From: Bacteroidales bacterium UBA5349
GTDB lineage: Bacteria > Bacteroidota > Bacteroidia > Bacteroidales > Tenuifilaceae
DNA length: 64,000 bases
Direction: 5' to 3'
Assembly (NCBI GenBank): GCA_002410065.1
Contig: DHQB01000009.1
Location: forward strand, 147,059 to 211,058
Shown in pieces: positions 17,129-26,159 of the stretch; positions within the stretch are counted from its first letter, which is position 1, and every line of letters begins with the position of its first letter. Under the pieces are notes generated by a model. That model was given only the letters and a program-made list of their open reading frames with translations, made no database searches and was not told the DNA's origin. The translations under genes were made by a program, and so were the position numbers.

Positions 17129-18376
17129 ATGAGAAGTATTACACAGTTTACAGATAATCTTAAGGTTTCGTTTGGTGCTATCCGTTCGAATACGCTGAGA
17201 ACCACTTTAACCATTCTTATTATTGCCATTGGAATAATGGCTTTGGTTGGTATTTTAACAGCTATAGATTCCATAAAAAGGAGTATAAATGATGAATTTA
17301 CCATGATGGGTGCAAACACATTTAGCATCCAGAGTAGGGGGATGAACGTTCAAATTGGCGGGAAACGAATCCGTACGGTAAACCACGCATTTATTAGCTA
17401 CCAACAGGCACAAAAATTTAAAGAGGATTTTATTTTTCCTGCTTCCATTTCCCTATCGGTAAATGCTACAGGAGGATCAACCATTAAGTATCTTTCAAAA
17501 AAGACAAATCCTAATGTCTCAGTTAGAGGTGTTGATACAGAGTATTTTGAAACTTCAGGCCTTGACATTGAGCGTGGAAGAATATTTTCAGCACATGAAG
17601 AGGATAACGGTTGGGCTGTTGCTATAATTGGAAAGTCAATTGTCTCAGCTCTGTTCGATAAGAATGAAGATCCACTTGGAAAAATAATTAGCGTAGGAAG
17701 TGGCAAGTATAGGGTAATTGGTGTAATAAAATCGAAGGGAGATGCTTTTGGTGGCGGACCCGATTTATCGGTGCTATTACCTGTACAAAACGTGGCTACC
17801 TATTTTTCAAGACCTAATATGAACTACACTATCAACATAAAGCCACACGATCCAAGGCATTTAGAGTATGCTGTTCATGAAGCAGAAGGGGTTTTTCGGA
17901 TTGTACGTAACCTAAAGGCCATCGATGAATCTGATTTTAATATCGAAAAAAGCGATTCACTTGCTAAGATGCTGCTTGACAATATAAAGTATGTAACTTT
18001 TGCAGCAACGCTTATTGGCATTATTACCCTAATTGGTGCAGCAGTTGGATTAATGAATATTATGCTGGTTGCCGTTGCTGAGCGAACTCGTGAAATAGGA
18101 ACCCGAAAAGCCATTGGTGCAAAAGCTTCAACCATAAAGCAGCAATTTTTATTTGAGGCTATTGTAATTTGCCAACTGGGAGGTATTCTTGGAATAGTTT
18201 TGGGAATTGGTGCGGGTAATCTTATCTCGTTACTAACCAAGAGTCCATTTGTTATTCCATGGGTATGGGTGTTTCTGGGGGTATTGCTTTGTTTTGGAGT
18301 GGGTGTGCTTTCGGGCTATATTCCAGCGGTAAAAGCATCTAAACTCGATCCCATTGAGGCACTTAGGTACGAATAA
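17129..18376 (+). CDS. MacB/FtsX-type ABC transporter permease
   Basis: This 415-residue protein has the MacB layout. There is one membrane helix near residues 20-45, a large periplasmic core domain (about 50-270), and three C-terminal helices in an FtsX domain (TLIGIITLIGAAVGLMNIML, then REIGTRKAIGAKASTIKQQF, ending PAVKASKLDPIEALRYE). Such permeases work with a separate or fused ATPase and usually a HlyD-type adaptor to extrude peptides, drugs or lipoproteins. Neither partner gene is adjacent: the left neighbour is divergent and the right one is a phosphatase. It may pair with an ATPase encoded elsewhere. Its substrate cannot be read from the sequence. Confidence 0.9.
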   Translation: MRSITQFTDNLKVSFGAIRSNTLRTTLTILIIAIGIMALVGILTAIDSIKRSINDEFTMMGANTFSIQSRGMNVQIGGKRIRTVNHAFISYQQAQKFKEDFIFPASISLSVNATGGSTIKYLSKKTNPNVSVRGVDTEYFETSGLDIERGRIFSAHEEDNGWAVAIIGKSIVSALFDKNEDPLGKIISVGSGKYRVIGVIKSKGDAFGGGPDLSVLLPVQNVATYFSRPNMNYTINIKPHDPRHLEYAVHEAEGVFRIVRNLKAIDESDFNIEKSDSLAKMLLDNIKYVTFAATLIGIITLIGAAVGLMNIMLVAVAERTREIGTRKAIGAKASTIKQQFLFEAIVICQLGGILGIVLGIGAGNLISLLTKSPFVIPWVWVFLGVLLCFGVGVLSGYIPAVKASKLDPIEALRYE

Positions 18377-18395
18377 GCAACAAAAACATTGCACT

Positions 18396-19094
18396 TTGTC
18401 TACTTATATCATCGCTGATACTCACGGTTGCCTAAAAACATTGCAAAAGTTGCTTGAGAATGAGATTGGCATTACACCTCAAGATTCCTTATACTTTCTT
18501 GGCGATTATATCGATCGTGGCAGAAATAGTGCTCAATTAGTTGATTATCTCATAAATCTGAGGAGTAATGGTTATTCAGTAACTTGCCTTATGGGAAATC
18601 ACGAGCAGATGTTGCTCGACGCCATTCAGGATGATAATGTTTATAATGATTGGATGCTGCATTTTGGTTTTAAAACCATTGATAGTTATACTGAGTTAAT
18701 CGGTCAACAGTTTTCTTTCCCTAAGGATATTCCACAATCGCATATCGATTTTTATCAGAATCTACCATTTTTTATTGAATTAGATCAATGTGTTTTAGTT
18801 CATGGAGGGTTTAACTTTGGTGCAGAAAATCCATTGCTCGATACTCGGTCAATGCTCTGGATGCGGACAGAAATGATTCCTGATAGTTTTATGCCCAATA
18901 AAGTTGTAATGTATGGTCATACACCAACTTCAATTGAAACCATTAAGAAAAGTATTAAAGCTAGGAGTTCGAGGCAAATTCCGCTCGATGCTGGGTGTGT
19001 TTATTACGGAATGGGTTTTTCTTTGGGCTATTTGGTGGCCCTTGAGCTAGAAAATTGGAAATTACACATTGTAAAAAATTCTGAAATTTTGTAA
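18396..19094 (+). CDS. PP1-like serine/threonine protein phosphatase (PPP metallophosphatase)
   Basis: From the TTG at 18396 the product has 232 residues and starts STYIIADTHG. No ATG precedes the first metal motif. The other candidate, a TTG at 18354, overlaps the permease gene and would add 14 residues with no family match. The PPP metal motifs are in order: Asp8 and His10 (ADTHG), GDYIDRG (36-42), GNHE (67-70), His136 (VHGG) and His175 (YGHTP). These bind two metal ions that activate water for phosphoester hydrolysis. Small bacterial PrpA/PrpB-like members act on phosphoproteins or on diadenosine polyphosphates, and the substrate here is unknown. It follows the permease by 19 bases and is probably cotranscribed. 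Confidence 0.85.
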   Translation: MSTYIIADTHGCLKTLQKLLENEIGITPQDSLYFLGDYIDRGRNSAQLVDYLINLRSNGYSVTCLMGNHEQMLLDAIQDDNVYNDWMLHFGFKTIDSYTELIGQQFSFPKDIPQSHIDFYQNLPFFIELDQCVLVHGGFNFGAENPLLDTRSMLWMRTEMIPDSFMPNKVVMYGHTPTSIETIKKSIKARSSRQIPLDAGCVYYGMGFSLGYLVALELENWKLHIVKNSEIL

Positions 19095-19242
19095 TACATT
19101 GATAAACAGTGAATTATATTGTGATTTGAGCAAATTGCCATATTAATTCTAATGTAAATTTAGCCATTCATATAAACCATTGTGTAGTAAAAAGATCTAT
19201 TTTTAGACTCGAGAAAATAAAACCCCACAAACCCTAAAATTT

Positions 19243-20649
19243 ATGAATCCAATTCTTGAGGTAATCAACGATGCCATAAGTTTTTACAATGAGTATGTTG
19301 GTGGTTACTTAATTCTTATTCTACTAGTTCCCACTGGTATTTATTTTACTGTTAAATATAAATTTTTACAGGTTACGCACTTTAGACATGCCATTAGATT
19401 GGTGTCGGGTAAGTATAGCACAAAAGATGAAACTGGGGATGTTAGCCATTTTAAAGCCCTAACTACAGCTCTTTCGGGTACGGTTGGTACAGGTAATATT
19501 GTTGGCGTATCGTTGGCAATTTATTTTGGAGGTCCGGGAGCCATTTTTTGGCTGTGGGTTACAGGTTTTTTTGGTATGATGATAAAGATGGTTGAATGTA
19601 CTCTGGCCCAAATTTACCGTAAAGTAAATGACGATGGTTCCATATCGGGTGGCCCCATGTATTACATTGAGATTGGCTTGAAAGATAAATTGGGACGTTT
19701 TGCAAAACCAATGGCACTAATTTTTGCCGGAGCAGGAGCACTTTGTGCACTTGGCACAGGAAACATGGCGCAGGCTAATTCAATTTCCGATGTATTGCTT
19801 ACAAGTTATAATATACCGGTTTTGGCAACAGGAGTAGTATTGGGCCTTTTAGTTTTACTTATCATTGTTGGTGGTTTAAAGCGAATTGCGAATATAACTG
19901 CTACTCTTGTGCCGTTTATGGCGGTTCTATATTTTATCTCTGCAGTAATTGTGGTTGCGGCACATTGGCGTGATATCCCTAGTGCTTTTAGCTTAATAAT
20001 AACCAGTGCATTTACTCCAACAGCAGCAACTGGTGGGTTTATTGGTTCAACTTTTATTATGACGCTGGTTTTTGGCGTTCGAAGAGGTTTATTCTCTAAC
20101 GAGGCAGGTCAGGGTTCAGCCCCAATGGCTCACGCTGCAGCAAAAACAGGGCATCCCATGCGCGAAGGGTTTGTTGCTTCACTCGAACCACTGGTTGATA
20201 CTCTAATTATTTGTACGCTTACTGCTTTTGTTGTAGTTATAACAGGGGCATGGAAGTCGGGCATAAAAGGAGTGGGAATGACAGTTCAAGGATTTCAGGA
20301 AGGTATGGGTAGGGTTGGACTTGATGGTATTGCAACCCATGTGGTTGCTTTGGGTTTGCTTCTATTCGCATTTTCTACCATTATTGCTTGGTCGTATTAT
20401 GGTAGTCGGGTTATTCAATATTTATTTACTGATAAAGCCATTAAGCCCTATTATGTTGTGTTTGCCCTGTTTACGTTTTTTGGTGCAATTTGGGGGATAG
20501 ATATTGTATGGAATTTTGTGGATATGGTAATTACGTTTATGTCTATACCAAACCTTATTGCGTTACTTTTACTGGCTCCAGTTATGACCAAAGAGGTAAA
20601 ACGATACAATGAGTTTTTAAAGCAAGAAAAGTTGAGTATGCGCAAATAG
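19243..20649 (+). CDS. AGCS-family sodium:alanine/glycine symporter
   Basis: This 468-residue protein has about ten membrane segments. It carries the AGCS signature regions TALSGTVGTGNIVGVSLAI, GGPGAIFWLWVTGFFGM and SGGPMYYIEIGL, plus RRGLFSNEAGQGSAPMAHAAA in the second half. Members import alanine or glycine with sodium. The gene stands alone, 148 bases after the phosphatase, and ends in a strong hairpin terminator. I see no recognisable regulatory element upstream; in particular I could not make out a glycine riboswitch. Confidence 0.92.
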   Translation: MNPILEVINDAISFYNEYVGGYLILILLVPTGIYFTVKYKFLQVTHFRHAIRLVSGKYSTKDETGDVSHFKALTTALSGTVGTGNIVGVSLAIYFGGPGAIFWLWVTGFFGMMIKMVECTLAQIYRKVNDDGSISGGPMYYIEIGLKDKLGRFAKPMALIFAGAGALCALGTGNMAQANSISDVLLTSYNIPVLATGVVLGLLVLLIIVGGLKRIANITATLVPFMAVLYFISAVIVVAAHWRDIPSAFSLIITSAFTPTAATGGFIGSTFIMTLVFGVRRGLFSNEAGQGSAPMAHAAAKTGHPMREGFVASLEPLVDTLIICTLTAFVVVITGAWKSGIKGVGMTVQGFQEGMGRVGLDGIATHVVALGLLLFAFSTIIAWSYYGSRVIQYLFTDKAIKPYYVVFALFTFFGAIWGIDIVWNFVDMVITFMSIPNLIALLLLAPVMTKEVKRYNEFLKQEKLSMRK

Positions 20650-20658
20650 AAAACAGGA

Positions 20659-20691
20659 GAAAAGCGGAGTTTATAATCCGCTTTTCTTTTT
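20659..20691 (+). terminator. Terminator after the alanine symporter gene
   Basis: GAAAAGCGGA (20659-20668) and TCCGCTTTTC (20677-20686) form a perfect 10-bp stem with an 8-base loop, followed by TTTTT. It overlaps the last codons of the converging M1 peptidase gene. Confidence 0.8.
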
Positions 20692-23220
20692 GCTGGATAT
20701 CCTGAATAGCATATCAGCCGATTGTAGCAACTTTTGACTTAGGCTAGGCGATAAATCCTTTTTACTCTCAATCCATTGGTTTACAATGTTGCAGGCATCT
20801 TCTGATGAGTGCCCCCATAGCGTGGCGTCAAGCCACGATTTTGGGAAAAAGATATCGCCAGTACGCTGAATTTCGGGCAATAGGTTTAATGATGCCTCAA
20901 TAAATCGGATGCTAAAATCTGAGCGCAAAGGATGATGAAGCCAGTATAGCGCCTCAGTTATCCAAGGCTCGGGTTTGCGATTGGTGGCTGTTTTTAAACT
21001 CTCAAAGAATGCAATGCGCTCGCTTGGATTTGGCGAAACTGCCCTTAGCGTAAATTCAAATTGGGCCACCCTATCCGGATTATTAATTCGCTCAATCTCA
21101 CCCAAAGCAATGGTATGAAACAACTCTGGTTTCCGAATCATTAGCTCATAGGCCAAGTTTGTTCGCTCTTTTTCCGATAGGTTTATCCCTAGCACACTTT
21201 GGTTTGTCCAACCAGAATATAAGCGTGAAAACGTTTCGTTGGTGTTAAAAACAGAGGTTAAACAGGATAGTACCGGTTTTTTTTGCTCAACGGTTATTGA
21301 ACTTTGAAGCATCTGCCAAAGCGTGTTTTCAATTTCTTTAGACAATTGTTCACGGATTTGCTCATCGGAAAATCTCCAGAAAACGGTGTTTATTTGCCCA
21401 AGCAAATAGGTAACAAGTTGGGGCTCTTTTTCTTTGGCAACTTGCTCAGTCATTAGTTTAATATAATCTGTGGCAGCAATTTTTCCGTCGAGTAATAACT
21501 CGTAAAGCGTAACATAAAACGATGCCCTTCCTGTGGGGCTTATAATTCCGTTAATCTGTTTTCTGATGCTTTCGGTTGTTAAATCATTAGGCACAAAGCA
21601 ACCGTAGGCCATTCCGCTTGAGTTTACCAGTAATTCATCCTCTTTACCTAGGTTATCAATAGTAATTGAAAGTGGAAGTTTATCAATCCAAATTGATTTA
21701 CTGCCCGTTTTTGCCTCCAATATTTCTACCCACATGGGCGGAGTATGAGGAGTATGAATGGAATCGAGAGGAATGAGGTTTATTTGTTTCTCGTTTATAT
21801 TGATTTTGTAACCTATCATGGGTCGCCCAGTTTCCTTTGTCCATATTTGCGACCACTCTACTAAATCATTGTCAGTGTGCTTATTGAGTATTGTAACTAA
21901 TTCGTCCCACGTTGCATTTCCCATTGAGAAGGTGTTTAGGTATTCCCTAACTCCCTCTTTAAAAGCATCTTTCCCCATTATCTGCTCAAGTTGGCGCATC
22001 ATAATTGGTGCTTTATGATAAATAATATCGCCATACAGAGTGCCGGCATTTAGCATATTATCAAGCGGTTGCACAATGGGGTTTGCGCCCTTTGTTCTAT
22101 CAACCGAATAGGAGCGGGGAAAATGTGAGAGCACAAAACTTAAGTCATGGTTTATATCGGGATATTGTGGATTTACAATTAAATCGGCCATAAAACCGGC
22201 AAAAACCTCTTTAAGCCACACATCATTAAACCATTTCATGGTAACCAAATTACCAAACCATTGGTGCGATACCTCGTGAGCAATAAGGTTGGCTTGTTGT
22301 AGTTTTTGGGTAGGTGAGGGGTCACTATCCAGCAGCAACCTGCTGTCGCGGTAGTATATTGCACTCGGATGCTCCATTCCGCTATACTGAAAACCAGGGA
22401 TAAGGATAAAATCGAGTTTGTTAAATGGATATTCAATTCCTGTGTACTCTTCGAGCCAAGCAAGCGATTGAGCATGTAGGTTGAAGAGTATGGGCAGGTT
22501 TCTGTTTAACTTTTCAGTATCAGTTTCGCGATGGTAAAGCGAGAAGGTTTTGCCCAGTACAGTTTTGGTCTCTACTCTAAAATCGCCCGTTGCAAAGGCA
22601 AATAGATAGGTGCTTATGGGCTTGGTTTTCGTAAAGTATATGCTCTTTATATTGTTGTTGATATATTGAATAGAGTCGGTTTTGCCATTTGAAAGAGCCG
22701 TCCATTTTGCGGGGATATTTAACAATAGTTTGAATTGGGCCTTTAAATCGGGCTGGTCGAAGCACGGGAAAACGGTAGATGCCCTGTCGGGAACAAATAA
22801 TGTATATAAAAATTCTGAACTTCGATTTAGCGAGCCGTTTGCAGAGGTAAACCCAATGGTAATTGAGTTATCCCCAATTTTTAAATACCTTTTAGGGATT
22901 ACAATATGGCCATTCTCAAAATCAAAATGTATTGTTTTTCCATTTTTCCATACGCCCAAAATAGCATCTTCAGAATTGTTTCTAAAATCGAGTACAACAT
23001 CATTTTTCGATTCAAGGTAGAAGAGAATATCTACAGTTCCAGTTATGTTTTGCTCAATATTAGCCGGAATATTAAAGGTAAGGTTGTAGGCAATTCCGCT
23101 TATTTGCTTACCTCGTTCTTGGGCAAGTTCAATTGAAACACCCTCATGGGTTGATGTTTTGTTGCATGAGAATAATGCTATTGAAAATAGCAAGAAAAAT
23201 ATGGGTGATATCCTTTGCAT
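20671..23220 (-). CDS. M1-family metallopeptidase, lipoprotein
   Basis: From the ATG at 23220 the product has 849 residues and begins with a lipoprotein signal (MQRISPIFFLLFSIALFSC). An in-frame TTG at 23295 would overlap the upstream TPR gene and bury the signal, so I rejected it. The zinc site is HEVSH at 315-319 with the third ligand Glu338, the exact 18-residue spacing of the M1 family. The substrate-recognition motif reads GMEH rather than GAMEN, and the segment around Glu338 is LKEVFAG rather than NEGFA. The N-terminal beta domain and a helical C-terminal region match the aminopeptidase N layout. It probably trims peptides in the periplasm or at the outer membrane. The changed GAMEN motif may alter exopeptidase specificity. 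Confidence 0.9.
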   Translation of the reverse strand: MQRISPIFFLLFSIALFSCNKTSTHEGVSIELAQERGKQISGIAYNLTFNIPANIEQNITGTVDILFYLESKNDVVLDFRNNSEDAILGVWKNGKTIHFDFENGHIVIPKRYLKIGDNSITIGFTSANGSLNRSSEFLYTLFVPDRASTVFPCFDQPDLKAQFKLLLNIPAKWTALSNGKTDSIQYINNNIKSIYFTKTKPISTYLFAFATGDFRVETKTVLGKTFSLYHRETDTEKLNRNLPILFNLHAQSLAWLEEYTGIEYPFNKLDFILIPGFQYSGMEHPSAIYYRDSRLLLDSDPSPTQKLQQANLIAHEVSHQWFGNLVTMKWFNDVWLKEVFAGFMADLIVNPQYPDINHDLSFVLSHFPRSYSVDRTKGANPIVQPLDNMLNAGTLYGDIIYHKAPIMMRQLEQIMGKDAFKEGVREYLNTFSMGNATWDELVTILNKHTDNDLVEWSQIWTKETGRPMIGYKININEKQINLIPLDSIHTPHTPPMWVEILEAKTGSKSIWIDKLPLSITIDNLGKEDELLVNSSGMAYGCFVPNDLTTESIRKQINGIISPTGRASFYVTLYELLLDGKIAATDYIKLMTEQVAKEKEPQLVTYLLGQINTVFWRFSDEQIREQLSKEIENTLWQMLQSSITVEQKKPVLSCLTSVFNTNETFSRLYSGWTNQSVLGINLSEKERTNLAYELMIRKPELFHTIALGEIERINNPDRVAQFEFTLRAVSPNPSERIAFFESLKTATNRKPEPWITEALYWLHHPLRSDFSIRFIEASLNLLPEIQRTGDIFFPKSWLDATLWGHSSEDACNIVNQWIESKKDLSPSLSQKLLQSADMLFRISSKKKSGL

Positions 23221-23285
23221 ATGCTTGATTTTAAGTTGACAAGTTAGCAAAAAATCGGGTTGGTAATTTATTAAACGTCTAATTG

Positions 23286-24488
23286 TTACTTGCAATACTT
23301 ATATGAATATTCCTGTGCTATAAAGTTCCCTTTCTTTATGGCTGATTGCCAATCGCTACAGGCCTCCTTATTTTTACCCATGTTTACATTGCAAATTCCT
23401 CTGGTAAGATATGCTTCGGCATTTTCTGGGTTTAGCTGTATGCATTTATTTAGATCGATAATGGCAATGTCCCACTTTTTTGTTTCCATGTAAATTTTTG
23501 CCCTTAAAAGATAGTACTCATAGTTTGCAGGGTTAACCTTAATAAGTTTGCCAAGTTGTAAAAGTGCATCAATCGATTTTCCTGCCGCAATAGAATAGTC
23601 AGCTAGCATTTTAATTGCCTCAATGCTGTTGGGATAAAAGGTGAGGTAGTACTTAATATCATCAATGGCTTTTGGATACTCTTGTCCATTGGCGAATGCC
23701 ATTGCACGCAATTGATAGTACCTTGGTTCGCCACCCGATAGTTCAATTGCTTTTGTGAGTAGTTCAAGAGATTTTTTATACTTCCTGAGTTGCATTAACG
23801 CTTTAGTCCTTAGGTAGATATATTCATAATCTCGTTTTTTACCCTTAATTGCTTGTTTAAAGTCGTCATCTGCAGCCTTGTAACTATTAAGGGCAAGGTA
23901 TATTTCACCTCTTAGGGCATAGAGTTGATGCCGTGAACGCTTTCCCTGCATCCGCTCGTTAAGCAGTTCAAGGGCAATATCGGTATCACCATTCTGTTTA
24001 TAGTATTCAACTTCTGCCAAAAACCGTTCGTAGTTCGTGTACCAATCTTTTAGCCAAAACATTTTCCATTGCTCTGTATTATTAATACTGTTAAAAGAGG
24101 TGTCGAGCAGAATGGTTGCTTCGTGCATTTTGTTTGCCGAAGATAGATGTTGCTCAAGGATCTCTAGGGTTTTATCTGTATCTTTTTGTATTGCGTAGGC
24201 TTTAGCTAACCAAAATAAGGCAACTCCCTTGCGGTAACTTTCTGCCGTATAAAAGCATTCTATTGCTTTATCGTAACTATTTAATCTGAAATAAATTTCT
24301 CCTTTTTTTAGCCAAACCATTGGGTTTCTTTGTATTGATAAAGTAGATGAATCAATATAGGCTAAAGCATTGCTAAGGTTACCATTGTCGATGGCGGCTT
24401 GGGCTCGGTAGTAATGCTCATTAAAGCGCTGAGCATTTGCACCAAAAAAACAGAATAGGGCAATAAATAGTAATAGGTGTTTATGCAT
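23286..24488 (-). CDS. Secreted tetratricopeptide-repeat protein
   Basis: The 400-residue product opens with a signal peptide (MHKHLLLFIALFCFFGANAQ). TPR helices fill nearly the whole chain. Recognisable units are AQAAIDNGNLSNALAYIDSS near the start, YYQLRAMAFANGQEYPKAID in the middle, and AEAYLTRGICNVNMGKNKEA near the end. The last unit ends in an ACSDWQSAIKKGN pattern common to Bacteroidota TPR proteins. TPRs bind other proteins; no catalytic domain is visible. It is followed on the same strand by the M1 peptidase lipoprotein, 65 bases downstream, and preceded by pyruvate kinase at 39 bases. The partner and role are unknown. Confidence 0.85.
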   Translation of the reverse strand: MHKHLLLFIALFCFFGANAQRFNEHYYRAQAAIDNGNLSNALAYIDSSTLSIQRNPMVWLKKGEIYFRLNSYDKAIECFYTAESYRKGVALFWLAKAYAIQKDTDKTLEILEQHLSSANKMHEATILLDTSFNSINNTEQWKMFWLKDWYTNYERFLAEVEYYKQNGDTDIALELLNERMQGKRSRHQLYALRGEIYLALNSYKAADDDFKQAIKGKKRDYEYIYLRTKALMQLRKYKKSLELLTKAIELSGGEPRYYQLRAMAFANGQEYPKAIDDIKYYLTFYPNSIEAIKMLADYSIAAGKSIDALLQLGKLIKVNPANYEYYLLRAKIYMETKKWDIAIIDLNKCIQLNPENAEAYLTRGICNVNMGKNKEACSDWQSAIKKGNFIAQEYSYKYCK

Positions 24489-24527
24489 TTACTTAATCAT
24501 TCAGATGAGTATAATGCGACTAGTTGA

Positions 24528-25958
24528 TTAGTAGTGTTTTTTTAGAAGATTTTTCACCTCACTAATCTCAAGAAACGAAGAACCATTTGTTGGACCAAAA
24601 CTTCCGCCAATAACAAGTACCATATCATCAGGTTTAATTGTATCAGCAGCACTTAGTCCATCGGTAAGTCTTCGAATGGCATTGCTCAAAAAGCTATCGC
24701 GGCTATCGGTAAGTTCCATGTAGCTTGCCATAATTCCGTACGATAAGGCTAGCTGACGCATAATAGTTTCGTTGTAGCACATTGCGTAAACGGGTACTTT
24801 ACCTCTAAATGCGGATAGGTATCGTCCCGTTCTACCAGTCATTGTATCAATAACAATTGCCTTTATGGGTAAGGTGTTGCATGCCCTAACTGCGCTTCGA
24901 GCAAGCGTTGCTGTAATTTTATTGTGAATGCGGGTAAGGGTGATATTGGGGTCGGTATCAAGCTCTTTTTCAACTTCATACGCAACGCGGGTCATGGTTT
25001 TTACCGAATCAATAGGGTACTGACCATAAGCGGTTTCGCCGCTAAGCATTATAGCATCGGCGCGTTGGTATATGGCGCTGGCAATATCGTTTATTTCTGC
25101 ACGGGTAGGCCTTGGATGCTCAATCATTGTGTGCAGCATTTGTGTTGCTATAATAACTGGTTTTTTGCTCTCAATGCATTTATTTATAAGGTAACGCTGG
25201 ATATTTGGAATCTTCTCTGCTGCAATTTCAATTCCTAAATCGCCTCGGGCAACCATAATACCATAGGTGTGATCGAGTATTTCCTCAATATTATCAACTC
25301 CTTGCTGGTTTTCAATCTTTGCGATAATCTTTATTTTGCTGTTATGCTTATCAATTATATTTTTTATATCCAGCACATCCTGTTTTGTGCGTACAAATGA
25401 GTGTGCTATAAAATCCACATCGTTTTTAATGGCAAACTCAATAAAATCGATATCCTTAGCGGTAAGTGAGGGTAAATTGATTTTTGCATTGGGGATGTTT
25501 ACACTTTTTCTGAACTTAATAATGCCACAATTGGTTGCCTGGCAATCAAGGTGTTCTTTCTCAACCGACACCACCCTAAGCTCAATTTCGCCATCATCTA
25601 TAAGTAGATAGTCCCCTTTTGATATCTCTTTGGTTATGCTGGGGTACGAAACGTATAGTAAGCCATTTCCTGTTTGCCCGTTAGGATTTCCGAAAACCTT
25701 TACCATATCACCTGTGCATACTGTTAACTCCTCACCAAAAGCCGAGGTTCTAATCTCGGGACCTTTTGTGTCAACAAGTATGGCTATTCTGCTGGAAACG
25801 CTCCTCACGTTCTCTATAACCTTTTTTGCTTGCTCTATGCTTTGGTGGGCAGTATTAAGCCTAATTACATTCATCCCTGCTTCAAATAGTTCACGGATAA
25901 ACTCCACGTCGCATTTCTTGTCTGATATGGTAGCTACTATCTTGGTTTTCTTAAGCAT
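24528..25958 (-). CDS. pyk: Pyruvate kinase
   Basis: This 476-residue glycolytic enzyme turns phosphoenolpyruvate and ADP into pyruvate and ATP. It begins with KTKIVATISDKKCDVEFI (first barrel strand) and has RLNTAHQSIEQA, a B domain, and IIAKIENQQGVDNI with the catalytic lysine. MVARGDLGIEI, the signature ATQMLHTMIEHPRPTRAEI and ADAIMLSGETAYGQYP follow. The C-terminal domain is complete. A clear promoter lies 30-60 bases upstream. The downstream TPR and M1 genes run in the same direction with small gaps and may be read from this promoter. Confidence 0.96.
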   Translation of the reverse strand: MLKKTKIVATISDKKCDVEFIRELFEAGMNVIRLNTAHQSIEQAKKVIENVRSVSSRIAILVDTKGPEIRTSAFGEELTVCTGDMVKVFGNPNGQTGNGLLYVSYPSITKEISKGDYLLIDDGEIELRVVSVEKEHLDCQATNCGIIKFRKSVNIPNAKINLPSLTAKDIDFIEFAIKNDVDFIAHSFVRTKQDVLDIKNIIDKHNSKIKIIAKIENQQGVDNIEEILDHTYGIMVARGDLGIEIAAEKIPNIQRYLINKCIESKKPVIIATQMLHTMIEHPRPTRAEINDIASAIYQRADAIMLSGETAYGQYPIDSVKTMTRVAYEVEKELDTDPNITLTRIHNKITATLARSAVRACNTLPIKAIVIDTMTGRTGRYLSAFRGKVPVYAMCYNETIMRQLALSYGIMASYMELTDSRDSFLSNAIRRLTDGLSAADTIKPDDMVLVIGGSFGPTNGSSFLEISEVKNLLKKHY

Positions 25959-25989
25959 ATGGGTTAAATTAATTTGGTGAAAGTTAGAA

Positions 25990-26020
25990 CAAAGATAGCT
26001 GAAATGGTAATGTGTACAAG
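25990..26020 (-). promoter_or_regulatory. Promoter of pyk
   Basis: On the minus strand CTTG (26020-26017), a 19-base spacer and TATCTTTG (25997-25990) fit the Bacteroidota promoter, with an exact -7. The transcript would start about 25 bases before the ATG. Confidence 0.6.
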
Positions 26021-26109
26021 GATGAATATTTCGTTAATGTTAATATTTAGCAAATTAATTAACTAGGCTAAATCCATTATTATTGCATCTTCAAATCGGG
26101 TTTTATCTG

Positions 26110-26137
26110 TTTGCTAATTGGCAAATAGTTACATTTG
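26110..26137 (+). promoter_or_regulatory. Possible promoter of the XerD-type gene
   Basis: TACATTTG at 26130-26137 is an exact -7 match, with TTTG at 26110-26113 and a short 16-base spacer. A transcript starting near 26144 would exclude the upstream TTG at 26118 as start codon. Confidence 0.35.
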
Positions 26138-26159
26138 CCCGCAAAGAAATGTTGAAGCA

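Noticed and set aside
23221..23295. TTG start at 23295 for the M1 peptidase.
   Set aside because: It overlaps the upstream TPR gene and would bury the lipoprotein signal that starts at the ATG at 23220.
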